From assembly GCA_025141015.1 (NCBI GenBank), contig CP081098.1, positions 62,001-126,000 of the forward strand: a DNA stretch of 64,000 bases, in the 5' to 3' direction. The notes beneath the pieces were generated by a model, which made no database searches, had not been told where the DNA came from, and saw nothing but the letters and a program-made list of their open reading frames with translations. The stretch comes from Rhodobacteraceae bacterium M382 (GTDB lineage: Bacteria; Pseudomonadota; Alphaproteobacteria; Rhodobacterales; Rhodobacteraceae). Numbering within the stretch: position 1 is the first letter of the stretch; every line of letters begins with the position of its first letter. Made by a program: the position numbers and the translations under genes. This document shows, in pieces, positions 8,929 through 18,268 of this stretch.

Positions 8929-11190
8929 ATGACGCGTATCCCTTCCAAGCAGGAGGTCCTTGATTGGATCTCGGCGCACCCGACCCAGAATTCGAAACGA
9001 GACATTGCCCGTGCCTTTGGCATCAAGGGGTCTGACCGGATCGACCTGAAACGGCTTCTCAAAGAGCTCGAAGCCGAGGGGCATCTGGAAAAGCGACGCA
9101 AAACCTATCGCGACCCCGAACGGCTGCCACCGGTCAGCATCCTGCAAGTCAAGGCACCGGATGCAGATGGCGACCTGTTTGCACGCCCCCTGGAATGGCA
9201 CGGGGAAGGTGTGGAACCTGTTGTGCTGGTCATGCCCCGCGCCAGCGATCCGGCGTTGGGTGAAGGTGATCGAATTCTGGCCCGGCTGACGTTTGTGCAG
9301 GAGAGCGACCATTCCTACGAAGCCAGGCTGATCCGACGCATCGGTACCAATCCGAAACGCATCCTGGGCGTGTTCCGCAAGGGGTCCGAAGGCGGGCGTA
9401 TTGTGCCGATCGAAAAATCTGCGTCTACCGAATGGACTGTGGCTGAAGGTGCTATTGGCGGTGCACGCGATGGTGAGCTGGTCGAGGCAGAACAGGCCGG
9501 ACCAAAAACGCGGCTGGGCCTGCCCAAAGCGCGGATCATCAACCGTCTGGGTGATCCATCCGCCCCCAAGGCCGTATCGCTGATCGCCATTCATCAACAT
9601 GGCATACCCGACAGCTTCCCGGACGCCGCCATTGATGAGGCTGACAAGGCCAAGCCCATGGGCCTGAGCGGACGCAAGGATCTGCGTGATATGCCATTGG
9701 TCACAATTGACCCTTCGGATGCGCGCGACCATGACGATGCTTGTTTCGCTCAGGCCGATGACGACCCGAACAACCCTGGAGGTCATGTCGTCTGGGTCGC
9801 GATTGCCGATGTGGCAGCCTATGTTCAAAATGGCACGGCACTGGACCGCGAGGCCCGCACGCGCGGCAACTCCAGCTATTTCCCCGACCGAGTTGTCCCT
9901 ATGCTACCTGATCGGCTGTCCGGAGATTTGTGTTCTCTGCACGAAGGGGTACCGCGCCCTTGTGTCGCCGTTCGGATGCAATTGGACAGCGAAGGCCACA
10001 AGATCAGCCATGAATTTGTACGGGGCCTGATGAAATCAGTCGCTTCGCTGCATTATGCCGAAGTGCAGGACGCGATGGACGGTGCTGCCAATGAACGCAC
10101 CGAACCGTTGATGGATGATGTCATACGACCGCTCTATGCGGCCTATGACGCGCTGAAAGCAGCGCGAGCCAAGCGCCAGCCCCTGGAACTGGACCTGCCA
10201 GAACGGCGCATTGTTTTGGATGACGATGGTCAGGTGCAATCGGTCAACTTCCGCGACCGGTTGGATGCCCATCGCCTGATCGAAGAATTCATGATCCTCG
10301 CCAACGTCTGTGCGGCAGAAACCCTGATCGCCAAACGGTCCCCCCTGTTGTTCCGTGTGCACGAAGAACCCGCCCCAGAAAAGCTGGAAGCGCTGCGCGA
10401 GACCGCCCAGTCTGCCGGCTTGACCCTCGCCAAGGGGCAGGTGTTGCAAACCCGGCACCTGAACGCCTTGTTGAACCAGGCAGCCGGTACGGACGAGGCC
10501 GAGTTGATCAATATCTCGACTCTTCGCTCGATGACACAGGCCTATTACAGCCCTGAAAACTTTGGTCATTTCGGGTTGGCTTTGCAAAGATACGCCCATT
10601 TCACCTCGCCCATTCGCCGTTATGCTGACCTGATCGTGCATCGCGCACTGATCTCGTCGCATGGGTGGGGCGATGATGGGCTGGCCCCGGATGAAATTGA
10701 TCGGCTCGAAGATACGGCCACTCATATCTCGGAAACCGAACGTCGGTCGATGATGGCTGAACGTGACACCACCGACCGATATCTGGCCGCCTATCTCAGC
10801 GAGCGTGTCGGAAATGAGTTCACCGGTCGCATTAGCGGCATCGCCCGGTTTGGCGCCTTTGTGAAACTGGACGAAACCGGAGCAGATGGGTTGGTTCCGG
10901 TGCGCACACTGGGGCGTGAATTCTTCCATTTTGATGCCGAAAGCGGCACGTTGATGGGCAGTGACACCGGGCTTCTCATCTCGATCGGACAGCGAGTCAC
11001 CGTGCGTATCACTCAGGCTACGCCTGTCACCGGAGGGCTGGAGCTGGAGTTGCTGACGCTTGACGGTCAGGCCCTACCCCGAGGAGGTGTGCGCCGCAGC
11101 CCCGCAGGTCAAACGGCAAGACGCAAGTCCGTCAAGGCCAAACGAAAGAAGGACAAGATCGCCCGCAAGGTTGAACGCAAGCGCCGCTAG
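8929..11190 (+). CDS. rnr: Ribonuclease R
   Basis: RNase R is a processive 3'-to-5' exoribonuclease that degrades structured RNA in the cytoplasm. The 753 residues show an N-terminal winged helix (VLDWISAHPTQNSKRDIARA), cold-shock RNA-binding parts, then the RNB catalytic domain. The acidic centre is at residues 261-270 (DPSDARDHDD). YFPDRVVPMLPDRLSG and the region around HFTSPIRRYADLIVHR are typical. An S1 domain follows (FTGRISGIARFGAFVKLDET), then a Lys/Arg-rich tail. I chose ATG 8929 over an upstream in-frame ATG at 8887, since family members begin near MTRIPSKQEV. The last four bases overlap the converging DUF1801 gene. Confidence 0.96.
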   Translation: MTRIPSKQEVLDWISAHPTQNSKRDIARAFGIKGSDRIDLKRLLKELEAEGHLEKRRKTYRDPERLPPVSILQVKAPDADGDLFARPLEWHGEGVEPVVLVMPRASDPALGEGDRILARLTFVQESDHSYEARLIRRIGTNPKRILGVFRKGSEGGRIVPIEKSASTEWTVAEGAIGGARDGELVEAEQAGPKTRLGLPKARIINRLGDPSAPKAVSLIAIHQHGIPDSFPDAAIDEADKAKPMGLSGRKDLRDMPLVTIDPSDARDHDDACFAQADDDPNNPGGHVVWVAIADVAAYVQNGTALDREARTRGNSSYFPDRVVPMLPDRLSGDLCSLHEGVPRPCVAVRMQLDSEGHKISHEFVRGLMKSVASLHYAEVQDAMDGAANERTEPLMDDVIRPLYAAYDALKAARAKRQPLELDLPERRIVLDDDGQVQSVNFRDRLDAHRLIEEFMILANVCAAETLIAKRSPLLFRVHEEPAPEKLEALRETAQSAGLTLAKGQVLQTRHLNALLNQAAGTDEAELINISTLRSMTQAYYSPENFGHFGLALQRYAHFTSPIRRYADLIVHRALISSHGWGDDGLAPDEIDRLEDTATHISETERRSMMAERDTTDRYLAAYLSERVGNEFTGRISGIARFGAFVKLDETGADGLVPVRTLGREFFHFDAESGTLMGSDTGLLISIGQRVTVRITQATPVTGGLELELLTLDGQALPRGGVRRSPAGQTARRKSVKAKRKKDKIARKVERKRR

Positions 11191-11600
11191 GCACTGCGAC
11201 GCGTCAATTTGTAGGTCAAAGCCCGTTCGACCAACCACCCATGGCGCAGGGATTCGATGTCGGCGACCTTGGAAAACAAAACAGCTCGCGTCCCTTCCAC
11301 CCTGTCCCAAGCCGGAAATTTCTGCTGAAATTCTGGAATGACCCGGCTTTGACAATGGACAAATAGGGCAAAGCCACCTGTCTTTGGCACACCCAATCTG
11401 ATGGGTGTGCCGGATTTTGTCTGCTCGGTGATGTAAGACGGTTGCCCCCACCGCAATGCTTCGGTGACAGGCCCAACTTTGGGGAGGTTGGCGGCCGTCT
11501 CAAAGATCAATTGCCGCAATGCCAACATCCCCTCGCGCGCCTCGGGTTCCGAACTGTCAAAAACCGCCTGAACAAGGTCGCTGGAAAACGGCTGTCTCAC
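11187..11600 (-). CDS. DUF1801 (YdhG-like) domain protein
   Basis: A 137-residue soluble protein of the DUF1801/YdhG type, seen from LRQLIFETAANLPKVGPVTE, ALRWGQPSYITEQTKSGTPI and GFALFVHCQSRVIPEF. No enzymatic function is established for the family. It overlaps the GST-like gene upstream by 4 bases (ATGA), so the two are probably translated together. Its end overlaps the 3' end of rnr by 4 bases. Confidence 0.85.
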   Translation of the reverse strand: MRQPFSSDLVQAVFDSSEPEAREGMLALRQLIFETAANLPKVGPVTEALRWGQPSYITEQTKSGTPIRLGVPKTGGFALFVHCQSRVIPEFQQKFPAWDRVEGTRAVLFSKVADIESLRHGWLVERALTYKLTRRSA

Positions 11601-12295
11601 GGCAGTGGCACCGCTTTGCGAACGCGCTCTGCATATGCAGAAAGCACAGGATCATCGCTGATCCGCTTGTTCAATTCGGTCTTGATCGGTGTTTCCATCA
11701 TTGCCGACAGCATTGGCCCCATGCTCAGATCCGCGGCTGTTACCTGCTCGCCAAACAAGAATGGGCGATCCCCCAGCAAGTTTGCAATGGCTACCAGATC
11801 CTTTTCCAGGCGGGCATGACGCTCTGATTGGGAAAACCTGGATGTGCCCTGAAATCCCAACCCCCTGAGCACAGATTTTCGTATGGAGTTCGAAATGGGA
11901 CGCCGGATCCAACGGGGAATCGCGACAAAAAATATGTCTCGAATGATCGGCCACACGGTATCATTGGCCCAACGATCCTGAACGATGTGGAAATACAGGT
12001 GATCTTCGGCCATGTGGATCAGCGCGCGGGAATGGGCCTTTTGTTCGGGGGTCAATCCGGGGTCGAAATCCATGCCGGCCTGTTCCAGCCAGTCCCGGAT
12101 GGAGTCGCTGTCTGCAACCAACCGTTCCCCGGTTTTCATCACCGGTAGCTTTTGGTGCGGCATTTTGCGGGGATCCAGCAGATCCTCGCGTTGCCACGGC
12201 TGACCAGATTGGGCCAACAGCATGGCCGCCTTGACGCAAAAGGGGCTGAGGCTGAACGTTGCTAGATTGCCGGGATAGGTGAGGAGGGTCAGCAT
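11597..12295 (-). CDS. Glutathione S-transferase-like protein
   Basis: A 232-residue GST-fold protein. The N-terminal thioredoxin-like half shows SLSPFCVKAAMLLAQSG, the cis-proline region KLPVMKTGERLVADSDSIRD, and an all-helical C-terminal half (RPFLFGEQVTAADLSMGPML). It resembles the Tom37/metaxin-like GST branch more than classical detoxifying GSTs. The substrate is unknown. I placed the start at ATG 12295 behind AAGGAA rather than at an upstream in-frame ATG at 12376. It is divergent from a WYL regulator, and a palindrome lies between them, so regulation by that protein is likely. Confidence 0.85.
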   Translation of the reverse strand: MLTLLTYPGNLATFSLSPFCVKAAMLLAQSGQPWQREDLLDPRKMPHQKLPVMKTGERLVADSDSIRDWLEQAGMDFDPGLTPEQKAHSRALIHMAEDHLYFHIVQDRWANDTVWPIIRDIFFVAIPRWIRRPISNSIRKSVLRGLGFQGTSRFSQSERHARLEKDLVAIANLLGDRPFLFGEQVTAADLSMGPMLSAMMETPIKTELNKRISDDPVLSAYAERVRKAVPLP

Positions 12296-12343
12296 GGTGT
12301 CGAATTTCCTTGTGAAGTATTCCATCAACCTTAGCTGCCAGTC

Positions 12344-12360
12344 ATGACAAAAACTGTCAT
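12344..12360. promoter_or_regulatory. Palindrome, candidate WYL-regulator operator
   Basis: ATGACA-AAAAC-TGTCAT is a perfect 6-bp inverted repeat with a 5-base spacer. It lies between the divergent GST-like gene and the WYL regulator, 22 bases before the regulator's ATG. Its place fits repression of both genes by the regulator. Confidence 0.6.
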
Positions 12361-12381
12361 CAGTGATAGGCTTCATGCATC

Positions 12382-13101
12382 ATGTCCAGATCTCATCGCC
12401 TGCTCCAACTGATGCAATGCCTGCGCGACGGCGCAGGACCAAAGACAGCGGTCTCCCTGGCCCGCGAGTTGAACATTTCTGCCCGTTCCATCCATCGCGA
12501 TATCGCGACCTTGCGGGAAATGGGGGCGGTCATTGATGGTGCGGCGGGATATGGTTTTACCCTGATAGAAGACAATGCCATCCCGCCATTGCGGTTCACC
12601 GATGACGAACTGGAGGCTCTGGTTCTGGGCCTGCGCGAAGTCCAGCAAATCGGTGATCCGGATTTGGGCTTGGCCGCTGGTCAGGCTTTGACCAAACTGC
12701 AGGGTCGGCTACCACCACGTCAATCTCACAGACTGAAACACGCAGTACTGTCAGCCAAGCGATTTGTTCAACCCGAAACGCCTGGGATCTCGGCGGCACG
12801 GTTGCGGAAGGCAACTTGGGATGAAATGGAAATCAGGTTCGGTTATACTGACGTGCACGGGGCCGTCACCCATCGTCAGGCGCGCCCTCTTGGCATTGCC
12901 TATATGGATCGGTCAACTGTTTTGATTGCCTGGTGTTTGTTGCGACAGGACAAGAGGGTGTTCCGCCTCGACCGAATGCGCGATCTTGAGGTGACACAAA
13001 CCTGCTTTAGACCCAATCGTGTACCGATGTTACGCGACGCAATTGAACAGATCCGATGTGACATCGAAAAGACTGGAAAAGAGCGCAACTCCGCAAACTG
13101 A
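12382..13101 (+). CDS. YafY-type HTH/WYL transcriptional regulator
   Basis: A 239-residue DNA-binding protein. The N-terminal HTH_11 domain (SRSHRLLQLMQCLRDG, SLARELNISARSIHRDIATL) is followed by a linker and a WYL domain (MEIRFGYTDVHGAVTHRQAR, PLGIAYMDRSTVLIAWCLLR, FRLDRMRDLEV). WYL domains sense small ligands or nucleic acids; the ligand here is unknown. It is divergent from the GST-like/DUF1801 pair, which are its likely targets together with its own gene. Confidence 0.9.
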   Translation: MSRSHRLLQLMQCLRDGAGPKTAVSLARELNISARSIHRDIATLREMGAVIDGAAGYGFTLIEDNAIPPLRFTDDELEALVLGLREVQQIGDPDLGLAAGQALTKLQGRLPPRQSHRLKHAVLSAKRFVQPETPGISAARLRKATWDEMEIRFGYTDVHGAVTHRQARPLGIAYMDRSTVLIAWCLLRQDKRVFRLDRMRDLEVTQTCFRPNRVPMLRDAIEQIRCDIEKTGKERNSAN

Positions 13102-13170
13102 CCGCTTTGGAAATTCGCGTGTTCGCATTAGAATCAGGGAAGAGCAGAGCAGACGGTCAGGGACAATACA

Positions 13171-14493
13171 ATGCGGAGACATGTAACCGGAACGGTCTTG
13201 GCCCTTTTGTCAGGCAGCGTTGGATGGGCAGAGTTGCCGACATCAGTCGTTCGTCCAACAGCGCGCCCGGACAAATTTGGCGACACATATGTCCATGTCA
13301 TCGTTGGACAAAAACGCCCCCAAGCCCGACCTGTGGCACAAACGACAATTTCGGAACCCAAGATCATGGACCGTACGCAGACCTTTGCCGAATGGAGCAA
13401 CAGATTTCGGGAAAAGGCGGTTGCAAACGGTATTTCACCAGAAACTGTGGACCGTGCCTTTCGGGGTATTGTCTATGACGCCGAAGTGGTCCGGCGCGAC
13501 CGAAATCAATCCGAGTTCACCAAGACAATCTGGGACTATCTAGACACCGCCGTATCCGACGCCCGTGTCAACAACGGCAAAACGGCCCTGGCGCAGAACC
13601 GGCACCTGTTGCAACGGATCGAAGAAACCTATGGCGTCGACAAGCAGGTGCTGCTGGCCATTTGGGGTCTGGAAAGTGCCTATGGGGCGTTTCGAGGCAA
13701 CGACAAAACGGTCCAATCCCTGGCAACTCTTGCCTATGATCCGCGCCGCAGCTCCTTTTTCGAAGAACAGCTGATGGAGGCATTGAGCATCCTGCAATCC
13801 GGGGATGTATCAGCTGACCGCATGCGCGGCAGCTGGGCCGGAGCAATGGGGCACACCCAATTCATGCCCACATCCTTTCGGGATCATGCGGTGGATTTCA
13901 CCGGAGATGGTAAACGCGACATCTGGTCGGACGACCCTAGCGATGCCCTGGCATCCACTGCAGCCTATCTGGCGCATCACGGCTGGACCACGGGGCAACC
14001 TTGGGGCGTAGAGGTTACGCTACCCAAGGATTTTGACTATCGCCTGGCCAATCGCAGCATAAAAAAGCAACCGGCTGCATGGGGACAGATGGGGATCCTT
14101 GATACCAATGGCAAACCGGTCAAGAATCACGGCCTGGGATCGATCCTTTTGCCGGCAGGGGGGACGGGAGCGGCCTTTATGATCTTTGACAACTTCGAGG
14201 TCATCGAAAGCTATAACACCGCAGATGCCTATGTGATCGGGGTCGGGCATTTGGGAGATCGGATCATGGGTGGAAACCCCGTACAGGCCAAATGGCCGCG
14301 TGCGGACCGCGCATTGACGTACAAGGAGCGCACAGAGATGCAGCAGCGATTGACGCTGCTTGGGTTTGACACCCAAGGTATCGACGGCAAGATTGGCCCC
14401 CGAACCATAGATGCGGTGCGGGCCTATCAGGTGGCCAACGGTCTGCTCCCCGATGGCTATCCGTCCCTGCGGCTATTGGATCTGTTGCGCTAG
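13171..14493 (+). CDS. MltB-like lytic murein transglycosylase
   Basis: A 440-residue periplasmic enzyme that cleaves peptidoglycan glycan strands. It has a signal peptide (residues 1-20, HVTGTVLALLSGSVGWA), an SLT_2/MltB domain with the catalytic Glu in LAIWGLESAYGAFRG and the motifs GSWAGAMGHTQFMPTSF and DFTGDGKRDIW, and a C-terminal peptidoglycan-binding domain (LGFDTQGIDGKIGPRTIDAV). AGGGA lies 7 bases before the ATG. It stands alone between the WYL regulator and a terminator and has no link to the flagellar lytic enzyme at 45 kb. Confidence 0.93.
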   Translation: MRRHVTGTVLALLSGSVGWAELPTSVVRPTARPDKFGDTYVHVIVGQKRPQARPVAQTTISEPKIMDRTQTFAEWSNRFREKAVANGISPETVDRAFRGIVYDAEVVRRDRNQSEFTKTIWDYLDTAVSDARVNNGKTALAQNRHLLQRIEETYGVDKQVLLAIWGLESAYGAFRGNDKTVQSLATLAYDPRRSSFFEEQLMEALSILQSGDVSADRMRGSWAGAMGHTQFMPTSFRDHAVDFTGDGKRDIWSDDPSDALASTAAYLAHHGWTTGQPWGVEVTLPKDFDYRLANRSIKKQPAAWGQMGILDTNGKPVKNHGLGSILLPAGGTGAAFMIFDNFEVIESYNTADAYVIGVGHLGDRIMGGNPVQAKWPRADRALTYKERTEMQQRLTLLGFDTQGIDGKIGPRTIDAVRAYQVANGLLPDGYPSLRLLDLLR

Positions 14494-14517
14494 TTCCTAC
14501 AGACCAAGACACAAGAA

Positions 14518-14544
14518 AAGGCCCCCGCCGTTGGCGAGGGCCTT
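14518..14544. terminator. Bidirectional terminator
   Basis: A 12-bp stem with one mismatch (AAGGCCCCCGCC / GGCGAGGGCCTT) and a 3-base loop lies between the converging transglycosylase and permease genes. A- and T-rich flanks on the two sides let it act for both. Confidence 0.8.
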
Positions 14545-14565
14545 ATTCATTTTCTGTCAATACAC

Positions 14566-15810
14566 TCAGCTGGGCGACAGGCCCCGCATCCGTTCGGACC
14601 TACGACGAAGCAACTCGACGACAGTCAGAAGACCGATCGAGATGATCACGAGAATCGTCGCCACGGCCAAAATCGTCGGGCTGATCTGTTCACGAATACC
14701 CGAGAACATCTGGCGTGGAATGGTCCGCTGCTTTACGTCCGCCAACTGCAGGACCACGACCACTTCGTCGAATGAAGTGATAAAGGCAAACAGGCCGCCA
14801 GAAATAACCCCAGGCAGGATCAACGGCATCTGCACCCGGAAGAAGGTCGTCACCGGCCCTGCCCCCATGTTCGATGCCGCCCGTGTCAGGCTTTGGTCAA
14901 AACCGGACAGGGTCGCGGTCACCGTAATGATCACGAATGGAGTTCCCAGGGCCGCGTGGGCCAGAATCAAACCGGCATAGGTCTTGGCCAAGCCGACGCC
15001 CGAGAAAAAATAGAACAGACCAGACGCGGTAATCACCAACGGAACGATCATCGGCGAAATCAGCAACGCCATGATTGGGCGCCGCCAAGGCATTTCGGAT
15101 CTCGACAGACCAATGGCCGCCAAAGTACCCAAGGCCGTGGACAACAATGTTGCCCAAATCCCGATGAAGAACGAGTTGCGGATCGAACGGATCCACTGGG
15201 CATTGTTCCACATGTCCGACCACCAGCCGGCGATGGCTTCGGGAGCCACCATACCATTGGCCAGAATGTCCTTGTACCAACGCAACGAGAACGCATCAGG
15301 ATCCAGTGCGAGCATACCGGGAGTAAAGCTGAAGTAAGGCTCCTGGTTGAAGCTGAGCGGGATCAGGATGATGATGGGCGTGATCAGAAAGACAAAGATC
15401 GCACCACAGATCGTCCGGAAGGTGTAGAACCACAACACCTCGCGCGCTGTCGCATAAGGTGGCTGGTTGAGCCGGTAGGATCCCGTATGCAACCACAGTG
15501 CCATGCGCCCGATGATGTAGCCAACAAACATCAGCAGCACCCCATAGGGGAAACTGACCAGCAAGGACCCAAGAATCAGGAAGGCGGCACCCGTGGCCAA
15601 CCCAGCCATCAATGGTTTGGGGACAGCCTTGACCACGACCATACCGGCCGCAGCAAAGATCACAGCACCAACCAGTAGGTAAGGTAGGAACAGGGATAGG
15701 CTGCCCTGCGCTGTCATCAGACCAATCAGTGCACCGAACCCGGCCAGGATACCCAATGTAAAGCCAATGGGCGGCTGCGGCGGGATATATCTAAATTCAC
15801 CACTACTCAT
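14566..15810 (-). CDS. Polyamine-type ABC permease (PotC-like) with N-terminal extension
   Basis: A 414-residue inner-membrane permease of the spermidine/putrescine ABC family. The last ~275 residues hold the usual six helices and the EAA-type loop (LTRAASNMGAGPVTTFFRVQ followed by MPLILPGV). Family PotC/PotI proteins are about 265-280 residues, so residues 1 to about 125 are extra and contain about four more hydrophobic helices (FTLGILAGFGALIGLMTAQG and following). It starts 6 bases after the partner permease stop. It is the last gene of the minus-strand ATPase, binding protein, permease, permease order. Confidence 0.9.
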   Translation of the reverse strand: MSSGEFRYIPPQPPIGFTLGILAGFGALIGLMTAQGSLSLFLPYLLVGAVIFAAAGMVVVKAVPKPLMAGLATGAAFLILGSLLVSFPYGVLLMFVGYIIGRMALWLHTGSYRLNQPPYATAREVLWFYTFRTICGAIFVFLITPIIILIPLSFNQEPYFSFTPGMLALDPDAFSLRWYKDILANGMVAPEAIAGWWSDMWNNAQWIRSIRNSFFIGIWATLLSTALGTLAAIGLSRSEMPWRRPIMALLISPMIVPLVITASGLFYFFSGVGLAKTYAGLILAHAALGTPFVIITVTATLSGFDQSLTRAASNMGAGPVTTFFRVQMPLILPGVISGGLFAFITSFDEVVVVLQLADVKQRTIPRQMFSGIREQISPTILAVATILVIISIGLLTVVELLRRRSERMRGLSPS

Positions 15811-15816
15811 GTCAGA

Positions 15817-17076
15817 TCACCCAAGTTTCATATTGTCGATGCCGACAATGCGGTCATACAACCAGAACAGGAACAGCACGAACACCAGCAACACCAGCCC
15901 CAGGGCCGCGGCAAGGTTCCAGTTCAACGACCTTCGCATGTGGAAATCGATGATGTTCGAAATCATCTGGCCGTCTTGCCCCCCCACAAGTGCAGGCGTG
16001 ATGTAGTATCCAATCGCAAGGATGAATACGAGCATAGCACCCGCGCCGATACCGGGAACAGACTGTGGGAAATAGACCCGCCAGAACGCGGTCCAGTTCG
16101 TAGCCCCCATGGATTTCGCAGCACGCACATAATACGGCGGGATGGTTTTCATCACCGAGTAGAGCGGTAGGATCATAAACGGCAGCATGATGTGCGTCAT
16201 CGCAATCAATGTCCCGGTCTTGTTGTAGATCAACGAGAACCTGGCATCATCGGTCGCAAGTCCAAAAACCACAAAGAGGTCATTCATCACGCCCTGCGCC
16301 TGCAACATGGCAATCCACGCCGTGGTTCGCACCAGAAGCGATGTCCAAAACGGCAGCAACACCAGAATGAGCAACAGGTTCGATGTGCGCACTGTCAGGG
16401 TCGACAGCAAGTAGGCCACCGGATACCCCAGAAGCAGGCAGAATATTGTCACCAGGAAAGAGATCTCGAGCGTTCGATAGAACAGCTTGCCGTGGATTCG
16501 GCGCTCTTCATCCTGGCGTTCAAATGATCCGTCGGCGTTGTATTTCATATCCAGCGCAGACGCCACATAGCCCGGGTTGAATGTCACGGATGCGATTTTG
16601 ATCGCTTTCCAGACTTCGATGTCGGCCCAGTCTTTGTCCTTGGCGATCAAAGCTTCCATGAAGGGAGCTTCCATCTTCTTGGCGCTACGGGCGGTTTTGG
16701 TAAACAGGCTGCGGGTACCGGATTTCTCACGGTTCACCCGGGTTGCAACCTGACCGATTGTCTTGTTTTCCCGCGCTTTTGCCAAATCGGAAACCATCGC
16801 CGCTGCCATGGCTTCGGTTGGCGGTGAAATCGCGTCCCAATCGGACATCGACGCCGCGGATTCGGGCATCAGGTTGGTATAGCGTGCATCGTAAACAGCC
16901 TGCTGTAGCAGGACCACGATTGGCACAAGAAAGACCACGATAATGAAGGCGATCAGTGGAAATGCGAGCCCGAAAGCGCGCGCGCGGCTGCGGAACATTG
17001 CCTGGGCAAGACGCTTTTTAAGAGGCGTGCCATCCGCGGCAAGCAGCGGTCCGGAGGACCCTGTGGTGTCTGTCAT
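15817..17076 (-). CDS. Polyamine-type ABC permease (PotB-like) with large insert
   Basis: A 419-residue inner-membrane permease. The first helix (AFGLAFPLIAFIIVVFLVPI) is followed by a hydrophilic segment of about 130-150 residues before the core helices (FYRTLEISFLVTIFCLLLGY onward). The EAA loop reads YVRAAKSMGATNWTAFWRVY, then FPQSVPG. Family PotB/PotH proteins are about 285-310 residues; the extra length is the long loop, probably periplasmic. I chose ATG 17076 (MTDTTGSSG) over an in-frame start at 17139, which would run through the hairpin at 17110-17138. Confidence 0.9.
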   Translation of the reverse strand: MTDTTGSSGPLLAADGTPLKKRLAQAMFRSRARAFGLAFPLIAFIIVVFLVPIVVLLQQAVYDARYTNLMPESAASMSDWDAISPPTEAMAAAMVSDLAKARENKTIGQVATRVNREKSGTRSLFTKTARSAKKMEAPFMEALIAKDKDWADIEVWKAIKIASVTFNPGYVASALDMKYNADGSFERQDEERRIHGKLFYRTLEISFLVTIFCLLLGYPVAYLLSTLTVRTSNLLLILVLLPFWTSLLVRTTAWIAMLQAQGVMNDLFVVFGLATDDARFSLIYNKTGTLIAMTHIMLPFMILPLYSVMKTIPPYYVRAAKSMGATNWTAFWRVYFPQSVPGIGAGAMLVFILAIGYYITPALVGGQDGQMISNIIDFHMRRSLNWNLAAALGLVLLVFVLFLFWLYDRIVGIDNMKLG

Positions 17077-17109
17077 AAGTCTCTGGCCTCGAAAGAATTC
17101 TTGGCGAAA

Positions 17110-17138
17110 TGGAAAAGGCCCGGCATGGGCCTTTTCCA
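17110..17138 (-). terminator. Intercistronic hairpin after binding-protein gene
   Basis: A perfect 12-bp stem, TGGAAAAGGCCC / GGGCCTTTTCCA, with a 5-base loop lies between the binding-protein gene and the first permease gene. The stem is the type that stabilises the upstream mRNA or partly stops transcription, giving more binding protein than permease. Confidence 0.75.
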
Positions 17139-17153
17139 CATTTCATTCGCAGA

Positions 17154-18230
17154 TTAGTTGGCCAGCCAAGAGTTGAAACGGTCGTTCAGCTCGTCCTGGT
17201 TGTCAGCCCAGAATTCAAAGTTGTTGACCAGAGCATTTTCCAGGTTTGCTTCGGCAGTCGGCATGTGCGGACCCATCTCAGTCTTGCCGTCGTTGTACAG
17301 ACCAACAAGCGGACCGGACGATTTACGCGCCGGGCCATAGGAAATCCAGGATGCCTGTGCGGCCAGCTGCTGGGTGTCCGTGGAGAACGCCAGGAAGTCC
17401 AGAGCCGCGGCTTTGTTTGGTGCACCTTTGGGCATGACCCACAGGTCAAAGTCCATGATCTGACCGTCCCAGACCACTTCGAACGGTTTGCCTTCACCGG
17501 CAGCCGCGTTGAAGATCCGACCGTTATAAGCGGTGGTCATGACAACTTCGCCATCGGCCAACAGCTGCGGAGGCTGGGCGCCAGCTTCCCACCAGACAAC
17601 GCTGTCTTTGATGGTGTCCAGCTTGGCAAATGCGCGATCCACACCTTCGTCGGTGTCCAGGATTCCATAGACTTCGGCCGCCGGAACACCGTCTGCCATC
17701 AGAGCCATTTCCAGCAACGATTTGGGGTTCTTGCGCAGGCCGCGCTTGCCCGGGAAGCCTTCGAGATCGAACAGGTCATCGATGCTGTCGACGCCCGGAG
17801 TTTTCGAGCTGTCATATGCGAAAACAGTCGACCACACGATGTTGGCAACAGCACAGTCGCTCAGCGCACCTTCGATGAAGTCATCGGAAGCTGGGGTGCC
17901 GTCGGGTGCCGCAGGCAGGATCGAATGATCGATCTCTTCCAGCAGACCTTCGTCACAGCCGCGGATCGCGTCGGACAGTTCTACGTCAACCAGGTCCCAT
18001 GTGACAGTACCGGCTTCGACCTGAGATTTGATTTCCGCGAGACCACCATTGTAGTCCTCGGAGACAACCGTGTTGCCGGTCTTGGCGGCCCATGGCTTGT
18101 GATAGGCTTCGACTTGGCTTTTGGTATAGGCGCCGCCCCAGCTGACAACGGTGATGGAATCAGCAGCCGATGCAACACCGGCAGTAAAGGCCAATGCCGT
18201 GGTCGCGAGAAGGGTTTTGGTCAGGTTCAT
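17154..18230 (-). CDS. PotD-like periplasmic polyamine-binding protein
   Basis: A 358-residue solute-binding protein (SBP family 1 like, PotD/PotF type). It has a signal peptide (LTKTLLATTALAFTAGVASA), then ITVVSWGGAYTKSQVEAYHK and the acidic ligand-site regions (TWDLVDVELSDAIRGCDEG, VVWWEAGAQPPQLLADGEV, DFDLWVMPKGAPNKAAALDF). AGGAGAG precedes the ATG. It lies between the ATPase and permease genes of the same operon. The exact amine ligand cannot be told from sequence by eye. Confidence 0.92.
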   Translation of the reverse strand: MNLTKTLLATTALAFTAGVASAADSITVVSWGGAYTKSQVEAYHKPWAAKTGNTVVSEDYNGGLAEIKSQVEAGTVTWDLVDVELSDAIRGCDEGLLEEIDHSILPAAPDGTPASDDFIEGALSDCAVANIVWSTVFAYDSSKTPGVDSIDDLFDLEGFPGKRGLRKNPKSLLEMALMADGVPAAEVYGILDTDEGVDRAFAKLDTIKDSVVWWEAGAQPPQLLADGEVVMTTAYNGRIFNAAAGEGKPFEVVWDGQIMDFDLWVMPKGAPNKAAALDFLAFSTDTQQLAAQASWISYGPARKSSGPLVGLYNDGKTEMGPHMPTAEANLENALVNNFEFWADNQDELNDRFNSWLAN

Positions 18231-18268
18231 ACTTATACTCTCCTAGTTGGTATTCAGGTTGGTTTTGT

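Noticed and set aside
8818-10929. Two long minus-strand open frames (8818-9828 and 10036-10929)
   Set aside because: Both are antisense to RNase R and have no recognisable domain or start signal.
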